In this document: positions 48,873 to 60,990 of the stretch, in pieces
How the letters are laid out: each line of letters opens with the position of its first letter
Numbering within the stretch: position 1 is the stretch's first letter
Assembly: GCA_018902385.1 (NCBI GenBank)
Contig: JABSSW010000021.1
Coordinates: 124,001-188,000, forward strand
DNA length: 64,000 nucleotides
From: Physcia stellaris
Taxonomy: Eukaryota; Ascomycota; Lecanoromycetes; Caliciales; Physciaceae
Direction: 5' to 3'
Notes under the pieces: model-generated
The model's database searches: none
Told to the model about the DNA's origin: nothing
Seen by the model: only the letters and a program-made list of their open reading frames with translations
Made by a program: the position numbers and the translations under genes

Positions 48873-50763
48873 ATGACAAGTCCAGGTCGCGTACCACTTG
48901 CATCCCGTGTAGTCCACCCAGGTAACGCGTGCCCCGCCTTGCTGTTTCTCAAACACGGCTGACATGGACAAATAATTACTTAGATATACAGCCTTACGCC
49001 TCAATGGCCAACCAGCATATTGGTATGTCTTCTAATTCGATATCACCAGTAGTTCCAAAACAGGCTGACAAGCTATAGATGACGAAGAAGTCAACACGCT
49101 ACAGGACAACATTTTGGGAGAACCACTCGATCCACTTTCATTCCACGACAACAGCGTCATTTGGAACCATAATGGGAGAATTGTTCAAGGCCCACCAAAA
49201 GATCTAATCACGGTTTTGCAAGAACACGGAGACAGCGGTCCAGATGACGAAGGATATCGGAGGGCCTGGGCCCCCAACGATGATGATGTGCTTATCTATG
49301 GACAAACACTTAGGACTCTCGCGAAGTCTTCACCTGTTGCTAGATCAGGTGCAACAGTGCGAGGCCGATCGCCTGGGCTAACAAAGGCTCGGGAGTTGTA
49401 TCATGATGATGATAGCCATGCAGCCCCGTCTGGAGGGAGTTTTGTAAACCCTCAAACTCCAGGCGATCGCCGAACAATAGCTTCCGTCCCTTTTAGAATC
49501 CGTTCTCCTCGTACCCAAGATGAGGTTGAACTTTTGAGGGTCGTCGATGAAGTAAATCCTCGAGGGTATGCGGAGGTTACCCGTCGAGTGGATATTGCGC
49601 ACGAAATATCTATTCAGAGGAAAAATCAGTCACCTGGTTCAGCGGATGGGCTAGATCATCACGAGAACCGAATTTTGGATTCTACAGCACCTGTCACGCC
49701 GGGGGTCATGCCCGGAGACACCTACACTGCAATTCGCCCACAATCTCCTGATTTTACGCCCCGCTTTGGTTCATCCTTAGATTCTCAGCCTCATTGGGAT
49801 ATACTCCAGGGCTTTCTGTCTTCATTGCGAGAACGTCGAACTCGTGGAAATTCATTACAGGCAGAGACACCATCTTCTACTAGGTCGCCTGCTTCATCCG
49901 GGTCGGTGAATCGTTCTTCATCGGTCAGTACCATATCAAGTGAATACTCCCATGCCACAGCCAACAGCCGTCCTACTTCTTCAAACAACCGCAAGCGTAG
50001 TTTTTCAGCTTCAACAGAGAAAAATATCAACGCCGCACAGCGGGAATGGGATGAATTGAGTGACGACATCCAGGGCAACCCAGCAAAGAAACGTCGCATC
50101 AGCGCCCACCTCGCTCGAGAGTCGACACCTAATAAGCGGTCTCGTTCAGGCTCTTTTCAAGATAGTCCTTTACGCAGAAAGAGCACTTTCTCAGGCCTGA
50201 GGCTCAATACCCTGACAACGCCTCTGGTAACTGCTTCGCTGAGTAATCCAGAAATTGATGAAGTATCGTCACGAGACTATAAGGCCGGCAGCCAGATATC
50301 TAGTCGAGTATCAAGCTTTTCATCTAAATTAGAAATAGAAGGGATACCATCAATCTCCGATGATATGATGGAGATGCAAGCAAACAATGCTACATCTGCA
50401 GTGACAGTGGACTCTCCACTTATTGATAAACTGCCTTTGTCATCACCCGGGGAGCCCGCGGCATCTACTAGTCCGTTCCAGAAAACGCATTCCAGGACAA
50501 GACCATCAAGACGATCCAGTACTTCAAGTGTCACTCTATTGGTCCCGGGTCGTACCCGGGTTTCAAAGTCCTCAAGTAATTCGAGACAGAAGGCCACAAT
50601 TCAACTTCCTTCTCCCCTAGCACAGGAAATACTTGACAGCTCCAGCTCTCTTTCAATCGAAACTGATGTTCAGCCTAAGAAGACGCAAAAGGCAAAAGCA
50701 GTCGGTGCCTCCAAGGCTATTCGGCGGTCTAAGCGTATCAACGATCGGCTTTCAAGGCTCTAA
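48873..50763 (+). CDS. Uncharacterised serine-rich, disordered protein (590 aa)
   Basis: Exons are 48,873-48,921, 48,984-49,022 and 49,079-50,763, with GT-AG introns, both in phase 1; the joined frame starts MTSPGRVPLASRVVHPDIQP. The N-terminal 70 residues look partly ordered (LQDNILGEPLDPLSF, HDNSVIWNHNGRIVQGPP). The rest is Ser/Arg/Pro-rich with several basic clusters (NRKRSF, PAKKRR, PNKRSRS) and a basic C-terminus (KAIRRSKRINDRLSRL), as in nuclear proteins. I recognise no domain. The long single frame and clean splice sites support a real gene. Confidence 0.7.
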
Positions 50764-51282
50764 GCTCCTGAGTGTCAGTGCTGCCGCATACTAATTTGCC
50801 TCACAGTATACTATATCGTTTCTTTAGAGTCTATCTACATGTTCTCGTCCCACAGTCGAAGATTCTTTCAAATCAGAGTTCCGACTCACCAGCAAGCAGG
50901 AGACCCAGCAATGCCCAATTCTTTTTCGTACACATCCATCTGAAGGACTCCGACCTGATAACACACCCATATTATTGACGGCCGCATCATCTCGAGGCCC
51001 GCATTGAGCTTGAACGGCTGAGCTGGAGCTCACGTTTTGCGTTGTCCACGCTACACACAAGGAATCCAAGCTACAAAACCTGGGACTTCACGAAACATCA
51101 TCACTTTCAACACCAATGATAGTGATGCATATTATTACGTTACACACGATGTGACGAGTCAAAAGAATGAAAGCCCCACGACCAAAACTTCTGAGCCTGT
51201 ATGAGTAACGAATTTTGTCACCATAAAAAGCATCGAGAATTTCACCACGCATATACGCTATATCGGCTCGGGCAGCAAAACA

Positions 51283-52260
51283 ATGACAGAGCATAGCACG
51301 GAGTCTCCCAAAACAGTGCCAGGCATGGACGGCCTCCCCATACAAGATCGCCAAGATGGACATGGTCGGATCAGCGAAGATGCCATTCATCGCGCCGTCA
51401 CACAATCAATAGACATCACTCCCTCTCCCCCGAACGAAACTACCTCGGAGGATGACCTCTCACGACCTCTCTATTCAAGCGCCTTTGATAACCTACTGGC
51501 AATTACCCAAGATACGTTCAACTTCGACCCATCTGAGCACCCTCCTGACCTTACAAACTACACGGACGATCCCATGAAAGATGATTTAGCTGTTAGCTCC
51601 TGGAGAGGCTACAGAGACCCGATGGAACCACTGTTTACAGCGGTGGACGAGGAATTCGAGAGAGAGCTTAGAGGGGAGATCCATCAGGACCTGCCCGATT
51701 TCATAAGGTCGGAGCCTCTAACGCCTAGTCAAGAGGTATTGGAGCAAGAACTTTCTCATGCTAGTGTGGAGGCAACTGGACCAATTGGAGAGCATGGACC
51801 TGATCGACACCAATTATCCCCCAAGGAGGACAGATCACGGAAGAGAAGAGCGTCTTCTCAAGGGGCATTGGAGAAGCGGAGACATACCAAGAAAGACAGT
51901 GGAGTCTATATCGACCTGTCCGGCTCTGATGAGGATACTCGGCATGACGATACACCCCACCAAGAAGAAGCCTCAACGCCTTTCGACATCCCAGCGCCGA
52001 ATCACCGAGGCTATGTCACCCACAGTGAAGTCTGGATCGACCTCTTTGGCTCCGATAATGCCATACAGCACGACGATGCGCGCCAAGAAGAAAGATCCAC
52101 ACTTCCTGACAGTGAAACCCCTAACCCACGAGACTATTTGATGCATGGATTGGATGAGGATATCGAAGAGTGTGGCATTACCCTAGAGGAAATGAATGAA
52201 GTTGGTATCGAGGCTGGTCTACCGCCAATAGACTTTGGTGAATGGTTGGAGGGCTTGTAG
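51283..52260 (+). CDS. Uncharacterised acidic protein with repeated SUMO-interaction-like motifs (325 aa)
   Basis: A single-exon frame starts MTEHSTESPKTVPG; most of it is acidic and disordered. Residues about 200-285 contain an internal duplication: GVYIDLSGSDEDTRHDD and EVWIDLFGSDNAIQHDD, each followed by a QEE..ST segment and a proline-rich spacer. VYIDLSGSDED fits the hydrophobic core plus acidic flank of a SUMO-interaction motif. A basic stretch (RSRKRRASSQ, EKRRHTKKD) precedes the repeats and could be a nuclear signal. The end, ITLEEMNEVGIEAGLPPIDF, may be a short helix. Function unknown; a nuclear SUMO-binding adaptor is a guess. Confidence 0.65.
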   Translation: MTEHSTESPKTVPGMDGLPIQDRQDGHGRISEDAIHRAVTQSIDITPSPPNETTSEDDLSRPLYSSAFDNLLAITQDTFNFDPSEHPPDLTNYTDDPMKDDLAVSSWRGYRDPMEPLFTAVDEEFERELRGEIHQDLPDFIRSEPLTPSQEVLEQELSHASVEATGPIGEHGPDRHQLSPKEDRSRKRRASSQGALEKRRHTKKDSGVYIDLSGSDEDTRHDDTPHQEEASTPFDIPAPNHRGYVTHSEVWIDLFGSDNAIQHDDARQEERSTLPDSETPNPRDYLMHGLDEDIEECGITLEEMNEVGIEAGLPPIDFGEWLEGL

Positions 52261-55200
52261 TCATTGTCTATAAGTTGGCTCTGGAAGGTGCTGACGCTTT
52301 GGTGGTGGTCAGGCAGAGAACATAATTCATCATCGAGGGGCTTTATAGCTATTGTAAAAGGAGTATGCATTGCTGGAGCCTGCGGGTTTAAGGTTGTGGG
52401 GATGTAAAGGATATTAGTGTACTTGGAGAGACCTGTAAGGCTCAGAAGATCCAGGTAGTAGTGGTTTTCAAAGAAAGAGGAAGAACCAAAAAGACATGGA
52501 GAGTACCGGGGGGTCTCAGAAGATCCATGTCAAAGTAGTCAATGAATTGTCATAGCTTGCATTACTCATTTCATGCACCCCCTTATTCTGTGAAATAATT
52601 CATGATCATCGCCTCTCAATACGTTCTCACCTCATGAGAAGTCTCACGGAGAGTGCACCATTTACCAAAAGCTTGCACTCCTGAAAACTAACCCAGTCCT
52701 ACCCAGTTGAAGAACAAAGAACCTTTCTCGGAACTTTAGGAGGAACAGTCAAACCGCATCTAGAAAGTCATTCATGTTGCGTTCCATTTACTCGATCATA
52801 AAGAGAAACGAGTTCACTTTGAGAATGTGAAGGTTCCCGATGATCCAGGATTCATTGCTGCGATGAACTGCTCATCATTTTGCTATGACCAGGATATCAG
52901 TAAGGGACTTGATTGCTTTATGTCTTGTGGATCTCATCATGTGCTTTCTCCCCTTCAGCAATGATATGAGAGATGGAGTTTTGATCTTCTGATCCATGAG
53001 TATCTGCTCTCGTCACAATGTTATTGGTATGCTAGATCCCGATATTAAGAGTCTTTGGCGTGAGAACCTGGTTTCTTTTATTTATGAGCTGTGACTTAGA
53101 TCAAAAAGTCTTTCCATTATCATACTCAGTGTTCCAGAAGCAAGATCTTATTGTTAATCATCTCCTGGTGGCTTAATTAGTCCTTGAATTCTTTTTCCTC
53201 ATCTGAGAATTGTAGGTAAGACACCTTGAAGAGATAGCAGGTAATTGCAGCGTCTTCGACTCATGGCTGGAAGATGGACCGCTGCAATCAAAGCATATGG
53301 CTTCTTTTTTTGGATTGATTGGATTGAGAGAGTAAAAACCATGATGATTAGCATATTTGAGTGTGCCTTTAAGTTCACGGACTCTTCATACCTACTAGTC
53401 TGAAAAGCAAAATTTTCACAGCGACCATAGCCTAGACGCTCAGCCTGACTTTTATTGTAGGGGATGTGTCTTTTCAAAAGTCTTGCGGTGTTCAGACTTC
53501 TTTATCTGAATATCTTCTCAATGCACCAAGTTTGACACGTCCATGGGACTTTTCCCCTAAAGAAGAACCACAGCTCCATGTGCTGTCACCATCGTGACCG
53601 AGTGCCATAAGCAGCAGTCTCTTCGGTCCTTGATGATGCAAGAGAAAAAGACTGGACAAACATCCGTGAGGAAAAAGAAACACAGAAAGTCACCAGGTGA
53701 TATATGAAAGAAAGTAAGCTTCCACTGTTTCAATCCTCTGAGATGAGAGGTAACCACGGCGAAAAAAGTCACACTAAAACCTACACCATTTCTGTGGACT
53801 ATAAAAGCAGAAAAAGGCTCCCTTACTTTGCTTCGCCGGTCATAAATTGACTTCGTGAAGCACACTGTCTGGACAAGTGGAGCCAAAGAAAGGATACTAT
53901 CGTATATATTAAGCATTCGATTATTCTCTTTAAATGATGTCGAGGTCAAAGTTGATCAGGGAGCAGTTGTTGAAGTATTCTTCACATTAGATGCGATGTG
54001 GTCTCTTTGCTGTGGGGACCCTTCGGCGACCTTGGAGAACCACGAGGTCTGCGGCTCGATCCTTCCTACCAGACCATGCGCGAGAAGACGATCTATGACC
54101 AAATCATACTTCCACCCAGTCACATCAAGTATCAGTACTTTCATTCTGAAAGACCATGGTCAATTGGCATCTTCCTTGAACGGTGGGCATTGCTCAACTT
54201 ATGACAGGACCTCTCAGATGTTCCCTTGCACCGAGCAGTTGAGGATTGCCTAAAAAGCCAGAATAGTTCGTTTTCATAGTACTGCTGCAGCGACACTTTC
54301 GTCAAGTTGCAATCGTCACTGCAGCTATCAGCATCCCTCGCCGGAAGTCCCTAACATCGAGCATGGCGCTCATGTATCGACCATGAATCTTTTCATCTTT
54401 AAGGGAAGGAGACGGCTCGAGGTGCATCACTACTGCTGACCAGGATATTCACATGATGAGAGGCTCGAAGCCATCGCGTACTCTAGCCTAGCGGTAGGGT
54501 CCTATATCACCGTGGTCCTTCCAACAGAGATCCAGATCTGCTGTCTCTGTAGAACAATGGTGGAGCAGAGATGAACAAGCCGCCAAAAATCAGGAATTGA
54601 AAGCCAACTCATAAGTTCGGAGATGTCATATCCTACGAGGCCGGTGAAGGTCCGATCATAAGCAGGCAGCCTTCGATGTCGACAAGAGACTTTGTATGGC
54701 CGCCAATGGTCATGGCACTTGGTTCGAGGCCGGAGAATTACCCTCAATTGACAGCATCTCGGTGACCCAGCTATATCCACGTAGTATCGAAGGATCTCCG
54801 TGGAGCTGCTTGGCTTTTGCTTCTGCTGTAGCACTTCTTTCATCCAACTCAACTATGTTCAACAGGGCTTTTCTTCCTCTCAATGGTTGCGGCCAGCGGC
54901 GATGAAGATATTTTAGACCTATCAGCGGCTTTTATTTCAAGATTTAAGGGTGGATGGGTGCGATGTCCTCCCTATGGAAAAGGTCAGTTGAGAAAGGCAA
55001 TCCAGAGGTCTCATCTCGTTCAGTAAGAGCTCTCGCGCTTCGGCAAGGTCGACACAGCCCAGCAAAGAAGACATGCGTACCTCTGGAGTCCGTCCTGTGC
55101 TATGCAATAACATCAGTATACTATATCTATCGCGATGGTCCCAAAGTTGAACAAGTAAGTCCTCCGGAGTACCAGCAGCAATGAGCCGGCTTTGCTGACC

Positions 55201-55728
55201 AGTTATTAAGTCCGATTCTAAATAGCCTCATTCACTCCGTTCACAAGGGAGGGTCAAGACCAACAACACTAGTTGACCCACCAACTTAGTATAAAACTGG
55301 AATTCCATTTCTTTGACACGGGAGCTTGACGATTCACTTTCGTTCGAGGCCCCATCCGACCTTGAGTTGTGCAAAAGCTGTGCTATGAGCACTCGACACG
55401 CTTGATCGAGGGTTCACATCACTCCTCACTTTCGGCTGTCTGAGAAATTGTGATCGTGCGCTTCGCTGGTACTATATAAGTTCTTCCGGCGAGCCAAAAC
55501 CTTCTCTGCTCATCAATTCTTGTTTCACGGATCACAACGCGTTCTCACACTCAAGCATACCAAGTTCCCAACTTCAAAGAACTGTTTCACCTCTATTTTA
55601 TTCGTCTCTCTTTCAACCCTTAGTACAACAAGCTTATCAGTAAGTACCACTTTGAGCGTCTAGTGAGATGACACTCTGACTGATAAGCCACGCCGTAGCT
55701 TCCTCCGTCTCCATTGAAAGTGCCGAAA
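52261..55728. other. Long stretch without a supportable gene
   Basis: About 3.5 kb hold many short frames on both strands, none protein-like enough to annotate; those at 53.5-54.3 kb and 54.5-55.2 kb overlap on opposite strands. Composition is normal and there is no visible repeat array. The last 250 bp (from about 55,470, a TATATAAG at 55,473 and a pyrimidine-rich leader) are a probable promoter for copy D, with a GTAAGT...TAG leader intron at about 55,639-55,698. Confidence 0.45.
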
Positions 55729-58700
55729 ATGTCTGCTACTCACAACTTTTCCAGCAACACCGTGCAGAATGACAGCTTCGGTCCTGACGTTGCCTACGCA
55801 CAAGTTCCTTATGCTGCTGAGGAGCGACCTTTATCAGATTATGGCATGACAACCGCCAACGGATACAGTAAGTTGATGGTGCCACGGATGGCTAATCGCC
55901 CAGGTCGTACCCTATGTTGCAGCTGATCGCGTCTCAGATTATCCAGCTTCATTTTATGGCAACGGATACAGTAAGTTGATGATGGCACGAATAGCCAATC
56001 ACCCGATACACACTCTATGTTGCAGCTGATCGCATCTCAGATTATCCAGCTGCGTTTTATGGCAACGGGAACTTTGAAGTTCAGAACAGCTATCCAGACC
56101 CTTCCGCCTTCGACATGAACATTCCACAATTCAACAACGATCAGGGCAACGCACAGCCTAGACACTATGATGGCTTCGTTGATACTGGGTCATTCCCAGT
56201 GAGTGCACCAGGTCCTGCTCCAGTGGATGGGTATGGACAGGTCAACCAGCCAATGAACCTGCAACAGGATGCCGCAAGTGATCAGGACGAGAACCAACCT
56301 ACTGGAAGGACCTCGGGTCCCAAGAAGGGAAAAGTTCGCGACTCAGCAGCGGGCTTGTGGCTAGAGTACAAGGGCCCTAACTCTAATGAATGGCGTAAGT
56401 TTCCAGGTTGTAGCAGGTCTGATAGTCAAGTGCTGAGTTTTGTAGTTGCCGCTGTTCGTCACAGCGACATCCGAGACCAGCTGCTTCAGGAGTCAGATCA
56501 ATTAGCTGCCCAATATGGAGGCTACGGTATACATATTCCACCTGAGATTTTTGAAGGTTATTAATCGTCGATAGATATCCAGCCCGCAAAAGGTATCGAC
56601 GCGCATGATAGGACCGCTTTTGTCCCCGAACGTACGTTGATCTTTTGACACTCTCTTCTTCTTTCGCACAGCTGCACCGGAAAGTCCCATTTCATGAGAT
56701 GCAGTGCTTAGCGGGCGACCTGAAATTTGTTGTTTGATCCAAACTTCCTGATTGTGAAACGCTGACTTGAAAATTCTGACAGACAAGACTTGGGGCCTTG
56801 CTCGGGTGAATCGGCCTGCAATCAACTTCATCTTCTCCAAGCCAAAGCGAGCATTAGAGGCTCGCATACAGCCAAACTCCCAGCCAACGCCATGGGTTTG
56901 GAACGGATATATCGTCTTGGATCATGAAGACAACCCCATGAGGTTGTTCGACGACTGTCCAACCACGTTGGTAAGCCAGTCTCAGTCTAAATAAGCACCC
57001 TGAGCAGGTAGTTCTGACCTTTCAACGTACTTAGGCATCATGCTTGGAAGGCTTTAGGCTCGATGCAATCCAAAAGCGCAATCCCCAAATCCAGACAAAG
57101 GATCTGCTAGGACGGCTGCCGCGCGAGCACAGGGTCCGCAAAGCTTCAGACGATACCTTGACTGTAGTCCCGCGAACCTCTGGTCCGGGACTAACAAATG
57201 TCGCGATGAGATGGCGATGGCAGGCCGGAATCCTCTCTTGGTCACGGAGGGCAAATTCAGATGGCACCCGCAAGTTCCTGGAGCAATTTCTCACCGCCGA
57301 TCAATTGAGGCGGAACACTACGCGCGGTAGTAGAGATCTCACAAAGGCGGAACTCGCAGAGCTATACGAATATAAGAGGGAGTTCAATCGGGCCCAAGAA
57401 CAAAAAGCAAAAATTCCAGAGCCACCGCGGAGAACTCCACATATGGCAGCGGCCCCCAGAATTCCAAGGCATCGTAGGCCTAACACCGCTTCCACATCGC
57501 ATGCGGACTTCCAGACTGCTCAGAGCCAGCAGGTTGACCGGCAAAGCTTGAATCATAGAAGCTATGGAAACGGGCTCAGCTTGACTCACCCATTTGGACC
57601 CTCAGGCATTGTTTTACCATCCAACCAATGTCGTCCTATTCAGCCAAACAATGATCAGCTTGGTGGTACAGGAGGCCCCACCTTCCTTGACGATGGTAGT
57701 TTCCTTGATGATGGTAGCTTCCTTGATAATGGCAGCTCATCACCATTGGACATTGTGAATCTGGGGACAAATAATTTGCGAAAACGCCGTCACGCTGAGA
57801 TGATAACGCCGGACGATGACGAGTCAAGCCCTTTCCAGTTACAGGCGCCTAGTCCATATCATGAGGACGTTCACACTCGAGGCCCTGCCCCAAAGAAACC
57901 TCGACTCGACGCCGATCCTCTTCCGAAATCCTCGCCAGAGAAACCGCCTCGCCATTTTTCTGCACTTAAGTCAAATTCGAGAGAAGGGTCCAAACACGAA
58001 GGGATGAGAGCAGGCCCGGCTTTCTCGAGACTTAAAGAGTCACGCTCTAGACCTTCAGACAATGGAGTTTCCAGCAATCCTGCTAACAGAGCAGGTCACC
58101 ACAGCGGTCTCCACCAATTGCGACAAGAAGCTCAAACATCCGGATACCAGATCGAAGTGCCTGCGGGATTCGGGGCCGTGTTCTTCCCTGTCGGCGCAGG
58201 AATCACATTCTTCGCCACCACTGACACAGAAGCTTCCTTCGGATACGTTAGATCGAACAATGAGACTAAATGGGAATCAATGCCCCTGAGAGTCGTCATC
58301 CAGTACCTCCAAGACAAAGATCCACATCAGGACTATGAACCTGGAGTACTACACACCACTCAAGGGTTTCAAATTGGGCCCGACGAATCGCCTCTTGATG
58401 TACCTTACCGCATCAGCAGTCGCGAAGGATACGGGGTAAAGATGTTTCCGGTCGGAGCGCTCGTCTTCTATTACAGTACCAAAGACCGTACAGCATTTGC
58501 TGGTCGTATCTCGCCCCAGGATTCTACGGTCTGGAGCAAAATGTCGTGGGAAGTCACGATCCGTACCATGCAAAAGATGGAAAAGCGATGGCTGGGCTCG
58601 CTCCAGGATGGCTCGAATCCACAAGGATCAGAACGCCACTCGGAAGTTGCACTTATAGCGCCTTCGGAGGAGAAATTTGATAGTACACCACAAGATACTC

Positions 58701-59293
58701 CATCAACTTCATTCCACTATCCAGACTTTCATGCTCCGACTACAGAGACAACACCTCAGGAGCAAAACCCGCCCGTCCTAAGTAGGGATGAGCTGATGTT
58801 ACTCTGGGATAGAGTTGATGCGGCAGACAGCCAAGTCGTGCATACGACGCAGCCTGAAAGCGGCGGACATTTCCCTCCTTCGCCGAACCACGCTGAGGCA
58901 CACATACATCCACAGCCGAATCTAAGTGGCGGGATCTACGAGCATGGTGACAACTCTCAGGGACAAGCAGGCATGCATGGTGCTGAGATGCCCACCAACC
59001 TCGAAACTAGTCCGAGCATGGCACCTCATGAAATCGTGGAATACTCAGCCGAACAAATGGCACATATCAAGAGAGAGTATCTCGAAAATACTCGCGGTCT
59101 TGGCGCTCAAACCGCATATGAGGTTTTTGCGCCGCCGGTGCTCGATATCCCAGAGACACATATCCACGAAGTGGACCATGTTGAGTCTGCTGATTTCACA
59201 CACGGCAGTCAATTTTTAAGTCGACCAACATTGAAATTCGAAGACGTTGTCGCATACAACATGGCTAGGGGGCTGCCGCCACTTTCAATTTAG
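55729..59293 (+). CDS. Family-1 protein, copy D, with long C-terminal extension (about 1,040 aa)
   Basis: Seven exons: 55,729-55,867, 55,923-55,970, 56,026-56,394, 56,446-56,526, 56,593-56,631, 56,783-56,970 and 57,035-59,293. All are GT-AG and the sum is in frame. Exon 2 and the start of exon 3 are near copies (TDRVSDYPASFYGNGY), and the two introns beside them are both 55 bp and alike. The core is GLWLEYKGPNSNEW, then AVRHSDIRDQLL, WVWNGYIVLDHEDNPMRLF, LEGFRLDAIQ, RWRWQAGILSWSRR and QLRRNTTRG. The last exon adds about 550 residues: a disordered part with SFLDDG repeats and two tandem copies of a roughly 65-residue module (IEVPAGFGAVFFPVGAGITF and ISSREGYGVKMFPVGALVFY). Function unknown. Confidence 0.75.
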
Positions 59294-60990
59294 TACTGCG
59301 AGGCGGAGGTAGAGTCCCGACACAGCCACGAGAACCAATGATTTTCGAAAAGTTCGCAAGATATGTGTACGACAATCAAGATCTTGGCCGTAAAAAAGTT
59401 CTGTTCTCTTCTTCCTGCCTATCTCCTCGGGGTAAGAATCATGACCGATAGCTTCAAGGAGTGCATAGCCAACGCAATAAAGAATCATTTAACTGGCAAC
59501 CGTACTTTGAGTGTCGATGATGTTATGGATCTACGGAGACTGGTGTATATAAATGGAATTCAAACCATCTGTTTGGGCAAGTACATCACTGATCTTTCTG
59601 GAGTAAATGAAAGCCGTTTTGCTAGATCATAGACAGCGCGCTGGATTAGCACCGACTTTCGCCGCTCATTCACAACGGGTAGACAAACCCGGGTGCCGGA
59701 AGCAGTGGAAGCTCATCGTGGTGGACAAGAGGCACAGGATGGGAAAGAGGCTCCAGTGAAGTTGCCTGGCCTTCGATGAGCAGCGAGTGGGGAATGGGTG
59801 ATCTGGCTGTACACCTCTCAAGACAGGCCGCAACCCGTTTGCCGGGTCCGTCCATGACGCAGAGGGCGCAGCGGACGATTTAGTATTGTTTCACAGCGCA
59901 CATTTATTTCAATTGAGGCAAAAGGACAGATTTCTACAGATGAATCGAGCAAGCAAATTTTCTCTAATTCTCCGGTTGGTGCTTCTTGGATGCCAAGGCG
60001 GGGGAATGCCGGCCCGCTCTACCACTAAGAAGATGACCCTCTCCCGGCTAGCAGAATGATTCGGACACCTTCAAACCTACGCATACGTGCACGCTTGGTC
60101 AACTTGACAACGATAAGAAAAGACGTTATGATTTCTACGGGAATATTGTTAAATTAAGAAACTTTTACAATCTTGTAGTCAAAAGTTCTGTGCCCACGGC
60201 CGTCGTCAAGAAGTTGTAGCCGTTGTGGAAAAATAATAGGGTTGGAGGTGTCTAGCCACGAGACCCTCAAGGATTCATCTCGACAGTGGATGCTCGTCAC
60301 CAGGACACATGGCAATTGGATTACTCCATTGACATTATATCCCTGGACCATTTGGTTCAGCTACACCGATGGTCTTAGATATTATCTCGTCGTCTTGACT
60401 AGGTGACTTGCGAGAGCTAAGCCGGAACAATCCGGATTCGAGACTGATCTAAAGTAGGATCACCTTCTGGACTCTCCGATGAGCCTCCAAACCCTCACAT
60501 ATTTATTTCTCTATCATTACTCCAGCTTCATTGTACAGTAGCGATCGAGCAGAGTGAGATTCAATGTTCGTCCCTCACGAAGCTTCAAGTCGGTGGATAG
60601 ATCGTCTTGACAATTCGATTATGGCACAAGAGTAACGCGGGAGATAAGACAAAAACAAAGAAACCCTGTAATACTCGAACAGAAGTTACGTTACCCTATA
60701 CCTGTTCTCGCTTAATGGTACTAATACACACAAATACCCGCATGGTTCGTCCTAAATTCGAATTTTCTGCTATATATTTTGTCTCTGCCTCGTAGACACA
60801 AACAGCCTTTACTCTCTATCACTCTATCACAAGCCTTTAGTTTATATTCAACTTCAAGGCCCTTTGACTACGTTCACCTCGTCCCGACCAACCTTGACAC
60901 ATCGGTTGCACCTATACCTATTTCCCAATCCCAACTCCCGATAACTCGTCACCACTCCAGCATCCAAATAAAAATATACGATCACCCACC
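59294..60990. other. Intergenic, nothing supported
   Basis: The short frames do not look like protein. A tRNA-like box A occurs on the minus strand near 60,030 but no tRNA fold follows. From about 60,770 a pyrimidine-rich leader precedes the exonuclease ATG. Confidence 0.45.

Noticed and set aside
59975-60055. Possible tRNA on the minus strand (box A-like TAGTGGTAGAGC)
   Set aside because: No GGTTCGAATCC-type T arm, no pairing acceptor stem and no seven-base anticodon loop could be found.
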